DNA from: Bacteroidetes bacterium QS_8_68_15 | Lineage (GTDB): Bacteria; Bacteroidota; Rhodothermia; Rhodothermales; Salinibacteraceae | Assembly: GCA_003023245.1 (NCBI GenBank) | Contig: PXTR01000118.1 | Span: 1 to 19,834, forward strand | Reading direction: 5' to 3' | DNA: 19,834 nucleotides | Shown here: piece after piece, positions 1-8,191 of the stretch | Numbering within the stretch: position 1 is the stretch's first letter | Layout: every line of letters begins with the position of its first letter | Made by a program: the position numbers and the translations under genes | Notes under the pieces: model-generated | What the model saw: only the letters and a program-made list of their open reading frames with translations | The model's database searches: none | Told to the model about the DNA's origin: nothing

Positions 1-2096
1 ATAAAGACAAACGGCGGGTCCCCGCTGAAAACGCCCGCGCCGCCGCGAATCTGCGTCGAGAAGTCGGTGGCCAGCCCCGTGGCGTCGAAGTTAAACCCGA
101 AGCGCGGGGAAAAAAGCAGGTTGTCGAAGCCGCTGGCGGTGTTGGTCGTAGAGAAGCCTGGGAAGGCCGCCTCCACATCGAAGGTCTCGCCACTGCCTTG
201 GCGCACGCCCGTCGTGCCGCTCACAAGCGGGTTCTCGGTCGGCTCCTCGGGCAGGTAGGGCACGTCCGCGCGCAGCCCCAGCGTCAGGTTCAGGCGGTCG
301 GTGGCCTGCCACTCGTCCTGCGCATAGAGGCCGAAGAGCAAGCCGCTGAACTCCGAGCGCGGCGTCTCGCCGGTGGGCTCGCCGTTCGGCCCGATGGCGT
401 ACTGAAACTCGTACTGCGCGGGCTGGCCCCGCTGAAACGCCTCCAGCGCCGTCGCCAAGAGCTCCCCGTCCTCCCCCTCGATGGGCTCGAAGGTGTAGCT
501 GCCCCGGTAGTTGGGAATGAAGAGGTTCGAGAAGGCGAAGAGCTGGTTGTTCGTTCCGAAGGTCAACTGGTGGTCGCCGAGCGTCCAGGTGAGGTTGTCG
601 GTAAACTCGAAGAGGTCCTGGTCGAGCGCGTTGGCCTGCTCGAAGGTCCCGATGCCCAGGCCCACGCCGCCGGTCCCGCTGGCCGGGTTGATGTCCACGC
701 TGGGGAAGGGGTTGGACACGGGGTCGCGCCGGTCGCGGATGCGCGTGTAGACGAAGCGCGCCTCGTTGGAGAGGTCACTCGAGAGCGTAGAGTTGAGCTG
801 GGCGGTCAGGGAGTTCTGCACGCTGGTGAACTGGTACTGCGTGTTGCGGAAGTCGTAGGACTCCGCGCCGCGCCCCGGGCCATTGTCCTGGTAGGCGTTC
901 ACGTAGTTGTTGCGCACCGTCAGGCGGTGGTCGTCGCTGATGTTCCAGTCGAGCTTGGCGAAGACTTTCACGTTGTCCTCGCGCTCCGAGAGTGCGCCGA
1001 GACCGCCGGCGTCGTACCCGTAGGTCGAGTCGGCGACGGTGCTGATGCCCTGCACGAGCGCCGTCTCGTCGTCGATGTCCGGGCCGCCGAACTCGTCGAG
1101 CTGGCTGCGCGAAAAGTCGAGGGCGTTGGCACGCCCTTCCCCCAGCCCGGCCAGAACGGGAATGGCCTCGCGCACGACTTCGACGTTGGTGAAGAAAAAC
1201 AGCTCGTCTTCGACGATCGGCCCGCCGACGTTGCCGACGAACAGGTTCTCGTCGAACTCCCCCTGGTAGGCGCGCCCGTCGAAGTCGCCGATGAAGGCGT
1301 CCCCGCCGCGCCGGTAGCGCAGCGAGCCTTCGAACTCGTTGGTGCCGCTCTTGGTGACGGCGTTGATCTGCCCACCGGTAAAGCCGCTGTTGCGCACGTC
1401 GTAGGGCGCAATCGACACGTTGAACTCTTTGATCGCGTCGAGCGAAACCGGCTGCGTGCCGGCCTGCCCGCCGGGCGTGCCGGAAGTCGAGAGGCCGAAC
1501 ACGTCGTTGAGCGTGGCCCCGTCGATCTGAATGTTGTTGTAGCGGGCGTTGCGCCCGGCCAGGCTGTTGCCGCCGCGGCCGGTGGAGAGCGGGCTCAGGC
1601 GCGCAAAGTCCGAGAGGCTGCGCTCGATGGTGGGCAGCTGCTCAATGTCCTCCTCGCTGATGTTGGTCGAGGCGCCGGTGCGGTTGGCGTTGATGACCGT
1701 CGAGCGCTGGGCCACGACCTGCACCTCTTCGAGCGTCTGCGCCTGCTGCGCGAGGCGGAAGTCGATGGTGCGCGTCTGGCCGAGCGTCAGGTCGAAGCCT
1801 TCTTCGGTCACGTCCTGGTAGCCGACGAACGAGACGGTCATGCGGTAGGGGCCGCCCACGCGCAGGCTCTGGAGGTTGTAGCTGCCGTTCTCGTCGGTGG
1901 AGGCGCCGTAGCGCGTGCCGGTGGGCTGGTGCACGGCCAGCACGCTGGCGCCGGGGAGCGGCTCCCCGTCCTGGTCGACGACGACGCCGCGCAGAGCGGC
2001 GGTGGTGTTCTGCGCCTGCGCGTCGAAGGCGAACGCGAGCGCCGAAAGGAGAGCAATCCCGACGCAGAACGCGAGCGGGCGAGGCAACGACTTCAT
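1..2096 (-). CDS. TonB-dependent outer-membrane receptor, Oar-like, C-terminus cut by window edge
   Basis: The frame is open from an ATG at 2096 to the window edge, giving about 698 residues. Residues 1-28 form a signal peptide (MKSLPRPLAFCVGIALLSAL onward, cleavage near AQAQ). Residues 32-115 are a carboxypeptidase-regulatory-like beta-sandwich (LRGVVVDQDGEPLPGASV, then a typical SFVGYQ segment). A plug domain follows, with QLPTIERSLSDFARLSPL, YNNIQIDGATLNDVFGLS, and APYDVRNSGFTGGQINAVTK before the barrel begins at GTNEFEGSLRYRR. Later segments show alternating barrel strands such as LFGLYAQDEWQATDRLNL. This layout matches the Oar-like receptors of Bacteroidota and Myxococcota, which import or export ligands across the outer membrane using TonB energy. 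The substrate cannot be told from the sequence. The gene stands alone, transcribed away from infC. The missing part is the end of the beta-barrel. Confidence 0.93.
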   Translation of the reverse strand, partial: MKSLPRPLAFCVGIALLSALAFAFDAQAQNTTAALRGVVVDQDGEPLPGASVLAVHQPTGTRYGASTDENGSYNLQSLRVGGPYRMTVSFVGYQDVTEEGFDLTLGQTRTIDFRLAQQAQTLEEVQVVAQRSTVINANRTGASTNISEEDIEQLPTIERSLSDFARLSPLSTGRGGNSLAGRNARYNNIQIDGATLNDVFGLSTSGTPGGQAGTQPVSLDAIKEFNVSIAPYDVRNSGFTGGQINAVTKSGTNEFEGSLRYRRGGDAFIGDFDGRAYQGEFDENLFVGNVGGPIVEDELFFFTNVEVVREAIPVLAGLGEGRANALDFSRSQLDEFGGPDIDDETALVQGISTVADSTYGYDAGGLGALSEREDNVKVFAKLDWNISDDHRLTVRNNYVNAYQDNGPGRGAESYDFRNTQYQFTSVQNSLTAQLNSTLSSDLSNEARFVYTRIRDRRDPVSNPFPSVDINPASGTGGVGLGIGTFEQANALDQDLFEFTDNLTWTLGDHQLTFGTNNQLFAFSNLFIPNYRGSYTFEPIEGEDGELLATALEAFQRGQPAQYEFQYAIGPNGEPTGETPRSEFSGLLFGLYAQDEWQATDRLNLTLGLRADVPYLPEEPTENPLVSGTTGVRQGSGETFDVEAAFPGFSTTNTASGFDNLLFSPRFGFNFDATGLATDFSTQIRGGAGVFSGDPPFVF

Positions 2097-2526
2097 GGGA
2101 CGGTTCGGCAGCGCGGAAGACGAGACGATGGGAAAGCACGGGCCGCGCGGCGCGACACGGCGCAACGCACGGTGTGTACCGGAAATGTACTACCATTGTA
2201 AAAAACGGAGCTCTGCGGTGCCCTCCGAATAGCGCAAAGATTCGGTGCAATAACGTTTTGATAATGAAGCGTTTTGCGCCTGTCAATCGTCATTCTTTTC
2301 ACTGAGATGACTCTTGCGGCGTTGTCTCGAAAAGTTGAAGGCTTGGGTTGCCCACCCGCCCGCATGTTTCAACACATTCGGCTTCGGCGGCCAAACATTT
2401 TTATGAGCTGCGGCCTATTGGCCTATTGTTCGTGCAACAAAGCCCTCGCCCGAAACCTATTCCCGCCGTCGCACGTGTTTTGAGTCCACCAAGGCGCCTT
2501 TTCCCTCACCACCCGCCTGAAGACCC
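2097..2526. promoter_or_regulatory. Divergent gap between receptor gene and infC; promoters expected, none certain
   Basis: This 430-base gap separates two genes transcribed away from each other, so it should hold both promoters. It is clearly richer in A and T than its surroundings between about 2180 and 2420. On the minus strand, TACATTTC (2189 to 2182) resembles the Bacteroidota -7 element TAnnTTTG, but no convincing -33 element lies at the right distance. I saw no heptamer array, no tRNA or riboswitch signature, and no believable small gene here. No L20-type leader structure could be recognised by eye ahead of infC. Confidence 0.4.
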
Positions 2527-3045
2527 ATCGCCAAAGCCGACAACGCCCGCGTCAATGAGAACATCCGCGCCGAGGAGGTGCGCGTCGTCGAACCCGACGG
2601 CGAGCACAGCGTCGTGTCGCTCGACGAGGCCTACGACATCGCCGCCGAGTACGAGCTCGACCTCGTCGAGATTGCCCCGGACGCCGAGCCGCCCGTCTGC
2701 AAGGTGCTCGACTACGGCAAGTACCGCTACGAGCAGCAGAAGAAGGAGAAGGAGCGCCGCAAGAAGTCACAATCTATGCAGCTCAAGGAGCTGCGCTTCC
2801 GCCCGCGTACCGCCGACCACGACTTCAACTTCAAGCTCGATCACGCGCGTGACTTTCTCGAAGACGGCGACAAGGTGAAAGCCTACGTGCAGTTCCGCGG
2901 CCGCGACATCATCTACAAGGATCAGGGCATGGACCTGCTGCGCCGCCTGATCGAAGACCTCCAGGACATCGCCAAGATCGACCAGCCGCCCGAGATGGAG
3001 GGCCGCCGCATGACGACCATCCTCTCCCCGCACAAGAACAAGTGA
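2527..3045 (+). CDS. infC: Translation initiation factor IF-3, with apparent ATC start codon
   Basis: IF3 binds the 30S subunit, checks the initiator codon-anticodon pair and keeps subunits apart. The frame encodes the conserved N-terminal stretch DNARVNENIRAEEVRVVE, then LVEIAPDAEPPVCKVLDYGK, a lysine- and arginine-rich linker (YRYEQQKKEKERRKKS), and the C-terminal domain ending MEGRRMTTILSPHKNK. The conserved N-terminus begins upstream of the first conventional start (GTG 2578, which falls inside EEVRVV). An in-frame TGA at 2518-2520 leaves no room for any ATG, GTG or TTG upstream. The only fitting codon is ATC at 2527-2529, giving 172 residues, close to the family's usual 170-180. Non-canonical AUU or AUC starts are known for infC, where they allow IF3 to repress its own translation. 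It heads infC-rpmI-rplT. The family call is near certain; the exact start is inferred. Confidence 0.95.
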   Translation: MAKADNARVNENIRAEEVRVVEPDGEHSVVSLDEAYDIAAEYELDLVEIAPDAEPPVCKVLDYGKYRYEQQKKEKERRKKSQSMQLKELRFRPRTADHDFNFKLDHARDFLEDGDKVKAYVQFRGRDIIYKDQGMDLLRRLIEDLQDIAKIDQPPEMEGRRMTTILSPHKNK

Positions 3046-3219
3046 GTGCGGGGGCGTTGATAGGCAACGTGGCGGCAAGATTCGGCGAAATCTGTGGCGC
3101 GCGCATTCCGGTAGCCGCCTTCATTCAAAGCCTCCGCGCCTATACCCGCTCCCTCCGTACGTAGCGACGACCCCTGAACTCCAAATCCCGAATCCCCCAA
3201 TCCCAAACTGCACCGCCCT

Positions 3220-3411
3220 ATGCCCAAGATGAAGTCCCGCAGCGCCGTCCAGAAGCGCTTCAAAAAAACCTCCAACGGAAAAGTGAAGCGCAGAAAGGCC
3301 AAGCGTTCCCACATCCTGACCAAGAAAAGCCCGAAGAAAAAGCGCCAGCTCCGCCGCGACACGGTCGTCAGCAAGGCCGACGAGAAGCGCATCAAAAAGA
3401 TGCTGGGATGA
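3220..3411 (+). CDS. rpmI: 50S ribosomal protein L35
   Basis: This is a 63-residue, very basic protein beginning [20 protein letters not shown] and ending EKRIKKMLG. That is the hallmark of L35: a PKMKTxxAxxKRFKxTxxGK opening, then an [20 protein letters not shown] segment. The length is typical (about 64-66). It sits between infC and rplT in the usual order and is probably co-transcribed with them. The 174-base gap from infC contains no gene, but its last 45 bases before the start codon are C/A-rich with an approximate 7-base rhythm (CCAAAT, CCGAAT, CCCAAT steps, about 3173-3208). There is no Shine-Dalgarno sequence before the ATG, in keeping with Bacteroidota-type initiation. Confidence 0.97.
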   Translation: MPKMKSRSAVQKRFKKTSNGKVKRRKAKRSHILTKKSPKKKRQLRRDTVVSKADEKRIKKMLG

Positions 3412-3412
3412 T

Positions 3413-3515
3413 AGCTGTCGGCTGTTAGCTGTCGGCTGTTAGCTTCTCATCTCGACAAGCCAACGGGCAACAGCCGAAACCCGAAACCCCGAACCCCAAA
3501 CCCGCCACCGCACCG
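3413..3515. repeat. Inverted pair of heptamer arrays between rpmI and rplT
   Basis: Directly after the rpmI stop codon, AGCTGTC and GGCTGTT alternate exactly for four units (3413-3440) plus three more bases. A second array, CCGAAAC twice, then CCCGAAC, CCCAAAC and CCGCCAC (3474-3508), runs up to the rplT start. The two meet as a perfect 9-base inverted repeat: TCGGCTGTT at 3432-3440 and AACAGCCGA at 3469-3477, with a 28-base loop. There is no T-run after it, so it does not look like a Rho-independent terminator. Confidence 0.7.
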
Positions 3516-3517
3516 CC

Positions 3518-3865
3518 ATGCCTCGCGCCAAAAACCGCGTCACCTCTCGCAAGCGCCGCAAAAAGATTCTCAACCACGCCAAAGGCTACTGGGGCGCCCG
3601 CTCGAAGCTCTTTCGCACGGCCAAGGACGCCGTCGAGAAGGGCTGGCAGTACGCCTACCGCGACCGCCGCCAGAAAAAACGCCAGTTCAAGCGCCTCTGG
3701 ATCACCCGCATCAACGCGGCAACGCGCCAGCACGGGATGAGCTACTCGCGCTTCATGGGCGCGTATCGCCAGTCCGACCTCGACCTCAACCGCAAGGCGC
3801 TCGCCGATCTCGCCGTTCACGACCCCGACGCCTTCGAGCAAATCGTCGACCACGTGCGCGGGTAG
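3518..3865 (+). CDS. rplT: 50S ribosomal protein L20
   Basis: The 115-residue basic protein opens [20 protein letters not shown] and continues [42 protein letters not shown], the classic L20 arrangement of a long basic N-terminal helix followed by the globular domain ([20 protein letters not shown], then [10 protein letters not shown]). L20 is an early assembly protein that binds 23S rRNA, and in several bacteria represses its own operon. The length matches the family (about 114-118). It is the last gene of infC-rpmI-rplT, and a strong hairpin terminator follows 32 bases after the stop. The ATG is preceded by C/A-rich heptamers rather than a Shine-Dalgarno sequence. Confidence 0.97.
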   Translation: MPRAKNRVTSRKRRKKILNHAKGYWGARSKLFRTAKDAVEKGWQYAYRDRRQKKRQFKRLWITRINAATRQHGMSYSRFMGAYRQSDLDLNRKALADLAVHDPDAFEQIVDHVRG

Positions 3866-3897
3866 CTGGTCAGGCCGCCCCGTCTCGATTGCAAAGT

Positions 3898-3935
3898 CCC
3901 CGCTGCCGTCAGGCCGGTCGGCGGGGTTTTCTTTT
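3898..3935 (+). terminator. Rho-independent terminator after rplT
   Basis: CCCCGCTG at 3898-3905 pairs with CGGCGGGG at 3919-3926 (seven Watson-Crick pairs and one G-T), followed at once by TTTTCTTTT (3927-3935). It lies 32 bases after the rplT stop and before pheS, so it should end the infC-rpmI-rplT transcript, at least in part. Confidence 0.8.
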
Positions 3936-3957
3936 GCGGTACGCCCGTTGCGCTCAC

Positions 3958-4025
3958 TTCTGGTTTCTTGATTGGTGAGTACACCCCAAAAACCAAACAC
4001 CAAAACCCGAAGACCAGAACCCCAA
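3958..4025. repeat. Heptamer arrays in inverted orientation ahead of pheS
   Basis: The right-hand array is exactly six 7-base units long (3984-4025), starting CCCCAAA, AACCAAA and continuing with CACCAAA, ACCCGAA, GACCAGA and ACCCCAA. It ends one base before the pheS start codon. The left-hand array (3958-3978; TTCTGGT, TTCTTGA, TTGGTGA) is T/G-rich and roughly complementary to it, for instance TCTGG against CCAGA and TTGGTG against CACCAA. The period is clear on the right arm; the left arm is more degenerate. It lies just downstream of the rplT terminator. Confidence 0.6.
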
Positions 4026-4026
4026 G

Positions 4027-5055
4027 ATGCCCGATGACACTCCAGACGCTGTCGAAGCGCTCCGGCGCGAAATCGAGGCGGAAACGATCGACAGCGAAGA
4101 GGAGGCCGAAGCCTTTCGCGTGGCCTACCTCGGGCGCAAGCGCGGCAAAGTCGGCGCGCTCTTCGACCGCATTCCCGAGCTGGACCCCGAGGAGCGTCCC
4201 GCCTTCGGAAAAGCGCTCAACGCGCTCAAGGACGACGCGCAGGCCAAGCTCGACGCGGCTCGTGAGCGGTTAGCCGAACAAGAGGACGACACGCTGCCGG
4301 ATCTGGACCTCACCCTGCCGGGCCGTCCCCCGGCGCCCGCCGGCTCGCTGCACCCGCTCGCCGAAACGCTCGACGAAGTCGCCGCCGTGTTCGAGCGCTT
4401 CGGGTTCTCCGTCGCCGAAGGTCCCGAGATCGAGGACGGCTGGCACAACTTCGGCGCGCTCAACTTCCCGCCCGATCACCCCGCGCGGGACATGCAGGAT
4501 ACCTTTTTCCTCGAAAAACACGACGGCGGCGGGGACGACCGAGACGTGGTGCTGCGCACCCACACCTCGCCGATGCAGATTCGCGTGATGGAGGAGGGCG
4601 AGCCGCCGTTTCGGGTGGTCGTGCCCGGGCGCGTGTATCGCAACGAAGCCATTTCCTACAAGTCCTACTGCTGCTTTCACCAGGTCGAGGGCCTCTACGT
4701 CGACGAGGGTGTCTCGATGAGTCACCTCAAGCAGACGCTGACCCTCTTTGCGCGCTCGTTTTTCGGCGAGGACGTCGAGACGCGCTTTCGCCCGAGCTAC
4801 TTTCCATTCACTGAGCCGAGCGCCGAGATGGACGTGTGGTGGGAAACAGAATCGGAGGGAGAAGGGCAGTGGATGGAAATCTTGGGCTCTGGCATGGTGC
4901 ACCCCCGCGTGCTCGAAAGCGCGGGCGTCGACCCCGAGCGCTACACCGGCTACGCCTTTGGCATGGGCATCGACCGCGTCACGATGCTGCGCCACGACAT
5001 CACCGACATCCGCACGCTCTTCGACAACGACGTGCGCTTCCTCCGGCAGTTTTAG
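4027..5055 (+). CDS. pheS: Phenylalanine-tRNA ligase alpha subunit
   Basis: PheS carries the catalytic core of the alpha2-beta2 enzyme that charges tRNA-Phe. The 342-residue product has an N-terminal acidic helical arm (about 1-90), then motif 1 around [19 protein letters not shown]. Next come [14 protein letters not shown] and [19 protein letters not shown] (motif 2), [19 protein letters not shown], the [17 protein letters not shown] segment that forms the phenylalanine pocket, and motif 3 [17 protein letters not shown] near the C-terminus. The length is normal (about 330-350). The [12 protein letters not shown] variant is typical of Bacteroidota-type PheS. pheT follows after 75 bases and the two are almost certainly co-expressed. 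The start is the first ATG and sits right after the heptamer array. Confidence 0.97.
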   Translation: MPDDTPDAVEALRREIEAETIDSEEEAEAFRVAYLGRKRGKVGALFDRIPELDPEERPAFGKALNALKDDAQAKLDAARERLAEQEDDTLPDLDLTLPGRPPAPAGSLHPLAETLDEVAAVFERFGFSVAEGPEIEDGWHNFGALNFPPDHPARDMQDTFFLEKHDGGGDDRDVVLRTHTSPMQIRVMEEGEPPFRVVVPGRVYRNEAISYKSYCCFHQVEGLYVDEGVSMSHLKQTLTLFARSFFGEDVETRFRPSYFPFTEPSAEMDVWWETESEGEGQWMEILGSGMVHPRVLESAGVDPERYTGYAFGMGIDRVTMLRHDITDIRTLFDNDVRFLRQF

Positions 5056-5059
5056 GTCT

Positions 5060-5103
5060 TCGGGCTTTGGTTCTCCATGAGCTAACGAATAACCAAGTCC
5101 CAA
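5060..5103. repeat. Imperfect inverted repeat in the pheS-pheT gap
   Basis: TCGGGCTTTGGTT (5060-5072), starting five bases after the pheS stop, can pair with AACCAAGTCCCAA (5091-5103) through ten Watson-Crick pairs and one G-T. The right side continues with CCAA- and CCCA-containing steps toward the pheT start. This is a weaker version of the stop-adjacent and start-adjacent complementary arms seen in the neighbouring gaps. The 7-base period is blurred here. Confidence 0.45.
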
Positions 5104-5130
5104 GAGCGAGCGTACCAAATCCCAGGTCTC

Positions 5131-7689
5131 ATGAACATTTCCCGCCGCTGGCTCGACCAGTACGTCGCGACCGATCGTGCCGACGACGCCATCGCCGAGA
5201 CGCTCACGATGGGCGGGCTGGAGGTGGACGGCATCGAACGCACGGGGCCGTCGCTGGAGGGCGTCCTCGTGGGGCGCGTCGAGCGCGTGCGGCCGCATCC
5301 CAATGCCGACCGGCTCGTGCTCTGCGACGTGGCGCTGGGCGAATCGGAGAACGGATCGTCCGAGGAGCCGGTGCAGATCGCCTGCGGTGCGCCCAACGTG
5401 GCCGAGGGGCAGCGCGTCCCGGTCGCCCCAGTCGGCACCGAACTGATGCTGCCTTCCGAGGATGGCGAAAATGGCGGCGAGCGTTCGCCCGTGACCATCG
5501 AGGCGGTCGAACTGCGCGGGGCGCGCTCCGAGGGCATGATCTGTTCGGCGCACGAGCTGGGGGTGGGCGAGGACGCGAGCGGGATTCTGGTGCTGGACGA
5601 GGACGCCCGCGTCGGCGCGCCGCTGGCGGAGCACCTCGCCGCACGCGGAAACGACCCTTCCGACACGGTCTTCGACATTGACCTGACGCCCAACCGTCCC
5701 GACGCCGCCAGCCACCTCGGCGTGGCGCGCGACCTGGCGGCCCTCACCGGCGCCGAGCTGGAGCGCCCCGCCGTGGACCTCCCGGAGGAAGGCGGCGAAA
5801 CCGCCGAGGCCGTCGCCGTCGAAATCGAGGACGCCGAAGCGTGCCCCCGCTACGCCGCGATGCTCGTGCGCGGCGCGGAAAACAGCGAGTCGCCCGCGTG
5901 GCTGAAAGCGCGCCTCACCGCGGTCGGCCTTCAGCCGCGCAACGCCGTGGTGGACGTGACCAACTTCGTCATGCACGAGTGCGGCCAGCCGCTTCACGCT
6001 TTCGACTTCGACACCATCCGCGACGGGTGGGTCGTCGTCCGCTCCGCCTCCGACGAAACCACGCTCACCACGCTCGACGGCGCCGAGCGCACCGTCCCGC
6101 CGGGCTCGCTTTTGATTTGCGACGCCGAAAGACCCGTGGCCTTCGCCGGCGTGATGGGCGGGGCAGACACCGAGGTCACGCGCGAGACGACCGACGTGTT
6201 GATCGAGAGCGCCTACTTCGATCCTTCCACGATTCGCCGCGCGGCCACGGCGCTGGACCTCTCGACTGACGCTTCCTACCGCTTCGAGCGGGGCGTGGAC
6301 CGCGACGGGCAGGTCTGGGCCGCCGCCCGCGCCGCCCGCTTGATCGCCGATATTACCGGCGGCACGGTCGCGCCCGGCCTCGTGGACGTGCAGCCGCACG
6401 GCCCGCCGGAGCCGCGGCGCATCCATTTTCGCCCGGCGCGCGCCAACGCCGTGCTGGGCACCGACCTGTCGTCTTCGGAAATGGGCGCGCTGCTCACGTC
6501 CGTGGGCCTGGAGCCGAGCGGCGAAAGCCACAGCGACCCGGGAGAACAGTTTTCGTACGTCGCCCCGACGTTCCGCCCCGATCTCACGCGCGAGGAAGAC
6601 CTGATCGAAGAGGTCGCCCGCCTGCACGGCTACGACCGCATCCCTGCGCCGGCGCACGTGCCGCTGCCGGCGCGCCCACCGCGCGAGGGCCGCGCCCGAC
6701 GTCTACGCCGCCGTGTGCGCGAGCTGCTGGCCGGGGCGGGCCTGCGCGAAATTCAGACCAACAGCATGCTCTCGAAGCCGCAGGCCGAACGCTTCCTTGC
6801 CCCCGACGGCGGTGACGACCGCAGCGAAAATGGCCCCGGAAACAGCGGCGTCGTCGAGACGCTCAGGCCGATCTCCGAGGCGATGGCTGCGCTGCGTCCG
6901 CGCCTGTTGCCCGGCGCGCTCGACGCGATGCGCTTCAACCAGAATCAGGGGCCATCTGCCGGGCTGCGCTTCTTCGAGTTTGGGCGCGTCTTTCGCCGGA
7001 GTGAGCGCGGCACGACCCTCCCCGGCTACGCCGAGCACGAAGCCCTCCTCGTCGCCCTGAGCGGCCCCGCGCAGGCGGCCGGCTGGAGCGACGATGCCTC
7101 CGACCCCCGCGCGGCGGACTTCTACGACGCGAAGGGCGTCGTAGAGCACGTGCTGCTCCACCTCGGCGCGAGCGGCGAGGTGGACATGGAGCCGTTCGGC
7201 GCCGGGGCGGACCCGAACTTCGCCTTCGGGCTGCGCCTGACGACGACCGAAGGAACGCCGCTGGGCGTCGTCGGCAAGGTGGAGGAGGCGGCCGCCGCGG
7301 AGTTCGACCTGGAGCACGACGTGTTCGCCGCCGAGCTGCGCTGGCCGACGCTTGCCGAGGTGTCTGCGCCGCGCCGCGCACGTCGCTACGAGCCGCCGCG
7401 CCGCTTTCCCGCCGTGGAGCGCGACCTGGCCGTCGTCGTGCCGGAGGCCGCACCCGCCGGGGGCGTCCGTCGCACCATTGAGGAGGCGGAGAGGACGCCG
7501 CTCCTACGCGAGGTGCGGCTCTTCGACGTGTACGCCGGTGAAGGCGTCGGCGACGGGCGCAAGAGCCTCGCGTTCGAGCTGCGCTTCCAGGCCGAGGGGC
7601 GCACGATTTCCGGCGACGAAGTGGACGCCGAGGTCGAACGTCTCGTGTCGTTGCTCGCCGAGGAGCACGACGCCGAGCTGCGCGGGTGA
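5131..7689 (+). CDS. pheT: Phenylalanine-tRNA ligase beta subunit
   Basis: The 852-residue product starts MNISRRWLDQYVATDRADDA, followed by an EMAP/OB-fold tRNA-binding region (about residues 40-160, with GRVERVRPHPNADRLVLCDV, IACGAPNV and GARSEGMICSAHELGV). The B3/4 editing domain follows (FDIDLTPNRPDAASHLGVAR, then NAVVDVTNFVMHECGQPLHA and FAGVMGGADTEVT), then the B5 domain (EDLIEEVARLHGYDRIP). A catalytic-like domain and a C-terminal anticodon-binding FDX-ACB domain complete it (PPRRFPAVERDLAVVVPE to the end). The beta subunit edits mischarged Tyr-tRNA and recognises tRNA-Phe. It is slightly longer than the E. coli protein (795), with acidic inserts (for example SEDGENGGERSPV) that could fit a halotolerant proteome. 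It pairs with pheS upstream. Confidence 0.97.
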   Translation: MNISRRWLDQYVATDRADDAIAETLTMGGLEVDGIERTGPSLEGVLVGRVERVRPHPNADRLVLCDVALGESENGSSEEPVQIACGAPNVAEGQRVPVAPVGTELMLPSEDGENGGERSPVTIEAVELRGARSEGMICSAHELGVGEDASGILVLDEDARVGAPLAEHLAARGNDPSDTVFDIDLTPNRPDAASHLGVARDLAALTGAELERPAVDLPEEGGETAEAVAVEIEDAEACPRYAAMLVRGAENSESPAWLKARLTAVGLQPRNAVVDVTNFVMHECGQPLHAFDFDTIRDGWVVVRSASDETTLTTLDGAERTVPPGSLLICDAERPVAFAGVMGGADTEVTRETTDVLIESAYFDPSTIRRAATALDLSTDASYRFERGVDRDGQVWAAARAARLIADITGGTVAPGLVDVQPHGPPEPRRIHFRPARANAVLGTDLSSSEMGALLTSVGLEPSGESHSDPGEQFSYVAPTFRPDLTREEDLIEEVARLHGYDRIPAPAHVPLPARPPREGRARRLRRRVRELLAGAGLREIQTNSMLSKPQAERFLAPDGGDDRSENGPGNSGVVETLRPISEAMAALRPRLLPGALDAMRFNQNQGPSAGLRFFEFGRVFRRSERGTTLPGYAEHEALLVALSGPAQAAGWSDDASDPRAADFYDAKGVVEHVLLHLGASGEVDMEPFGAGADPNFAFGLRLTTTEGTPLGVVGKVEEAAAAEFDLEHDVFAAELRWPTLAEVSAPRRARRYEPPRRFPAVERDLAVVVPEAAPAGGVRRTIEEAERTPLLREVRLFDVYAGEGVGDGRKSLAFELRFQAEGRTISGDEVDAEVERLVSLLAEEHDAELRG

Positions 7690-7736
7690 GTAGGACGGTG
7701 GACGACCGGCGGCGGCGGCGGACGGCAAGCGCGACG

Positions 7737-7767
7737 TTGCGGAAGTCAGAGCCGAGCGTTAGATTGT
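7737..7767 (+). promoter_or_regulatory. Possible Bacteroidota-type promoter for the coiled-coil/zapA pair
   Basis: TTGC at 7737-7740 and TAGATTGT at 7760-7767 are separated by 19 bases, close to the TTTG and TAnnTTTG elements of Bacteroidota housekeeping promoters. The pair lies in a 199-base gap between pheT and the next gene, where an internal promoter is reasonable. The match is partial and made by eye. Confidence 0.3.
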
Positions 7768-7888
7768 TCCCACGCTCTGCCACGCGCTTCCTTCGCCCCG
7801 GCCCTCTGATTCTGGCCGCTGCACTTTTCGCCGACGGCGACCACTCCTCGTTCGCCCTCACCCGGAACCCGCAAGCGAAACGCGCGCC

Positions 7889-8191
7889 ATGCCCGACGAC
7901 GACGCTTCCGGCGACGACGCCCTCGCCGACGGCGACCGCGAGGCCCTGCCCGCGCTGGAGGAGCTGCGCGACGCCGTGGCCCGCGCCACGCGCGAGATCG
8001 ACCGCCTGCGTGAGGAGAACGCCCGCCTCGAAGACGAAAACGACCGCCTGCGCGAGCGCATCGACCAGCTCGAAGCCGACCCTGCCGCCGGACGCGACGG
8101 CACCGCCGTCCTCCTCGATGACGAGCCGGAGGACTTGCGCGAGCGCATCGACCGCTTCATCGACGCCATCGACGCGCACTTGGAAGCGTAA
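7889..8191 (+). CDS. Small acidic coiled-coil protein upstream of zapA
   Basis: This 100-residue protein has an acidic, low-complexity start (MPDDDASGDDALADGDREA). A leucine- and glutamate-rich heptad region follows at about residues 20-65 (EIDRLREENARLEDENDRLR and onward), which should form a parallel coiled coil. The C-terminal segment LRERIDRFIDAIDAHLEA is amphipathic. There is no signal peptide or membrane segment. No enzyme family is recognisable. Proteins of this size and character often sit just before zapA in Bacteroidota, and the resemblance to ZapB-like division coiled coils is suggestive. That link is inference from position and composition only. The stop codon TAA (8189-8191) lies inside the left arm of an inverted heptamer repeat. 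Confidence 0.75.
   Translation: MPDDDASGDDALADGDREALPALEELRDAVARATREIDRLREENARLEDENDRLRERIDQLEADPAAGRDGTAVLLDDEPEDLRERIDRFIDAIDAHLEA

Noticed and set aside
198..2201. A 667-codon open frame on the plus strand opposite the TonB-dependent receptor
   Set aside because: It is a GC-rich antisense shadow: its translation is low-complexity, rich in Val, Ala, Arg and Glu, with no domain, while the opposite strand encodes a clear receptor.
2578..2580. GTG as the start of infC
   Set aside because: It would remove the conserved RVNENIRAEE segment found at the N-terminus of IF3; the ATC at 2527 keeps it.
3413..3515. CRISPR array or tRNA-like structure among the short repeats
   Set aside because: The units are only 7 bases long with no unique spacers, and there are no cas genes and no tRNA signature.
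4270..6657. A 795-codon open frame on the minus strand across pheS and pheT
   Set aside because: It is a mirror of the pheS and pheT coding strand, caused by high third-position GC, with no recognisable protein features.
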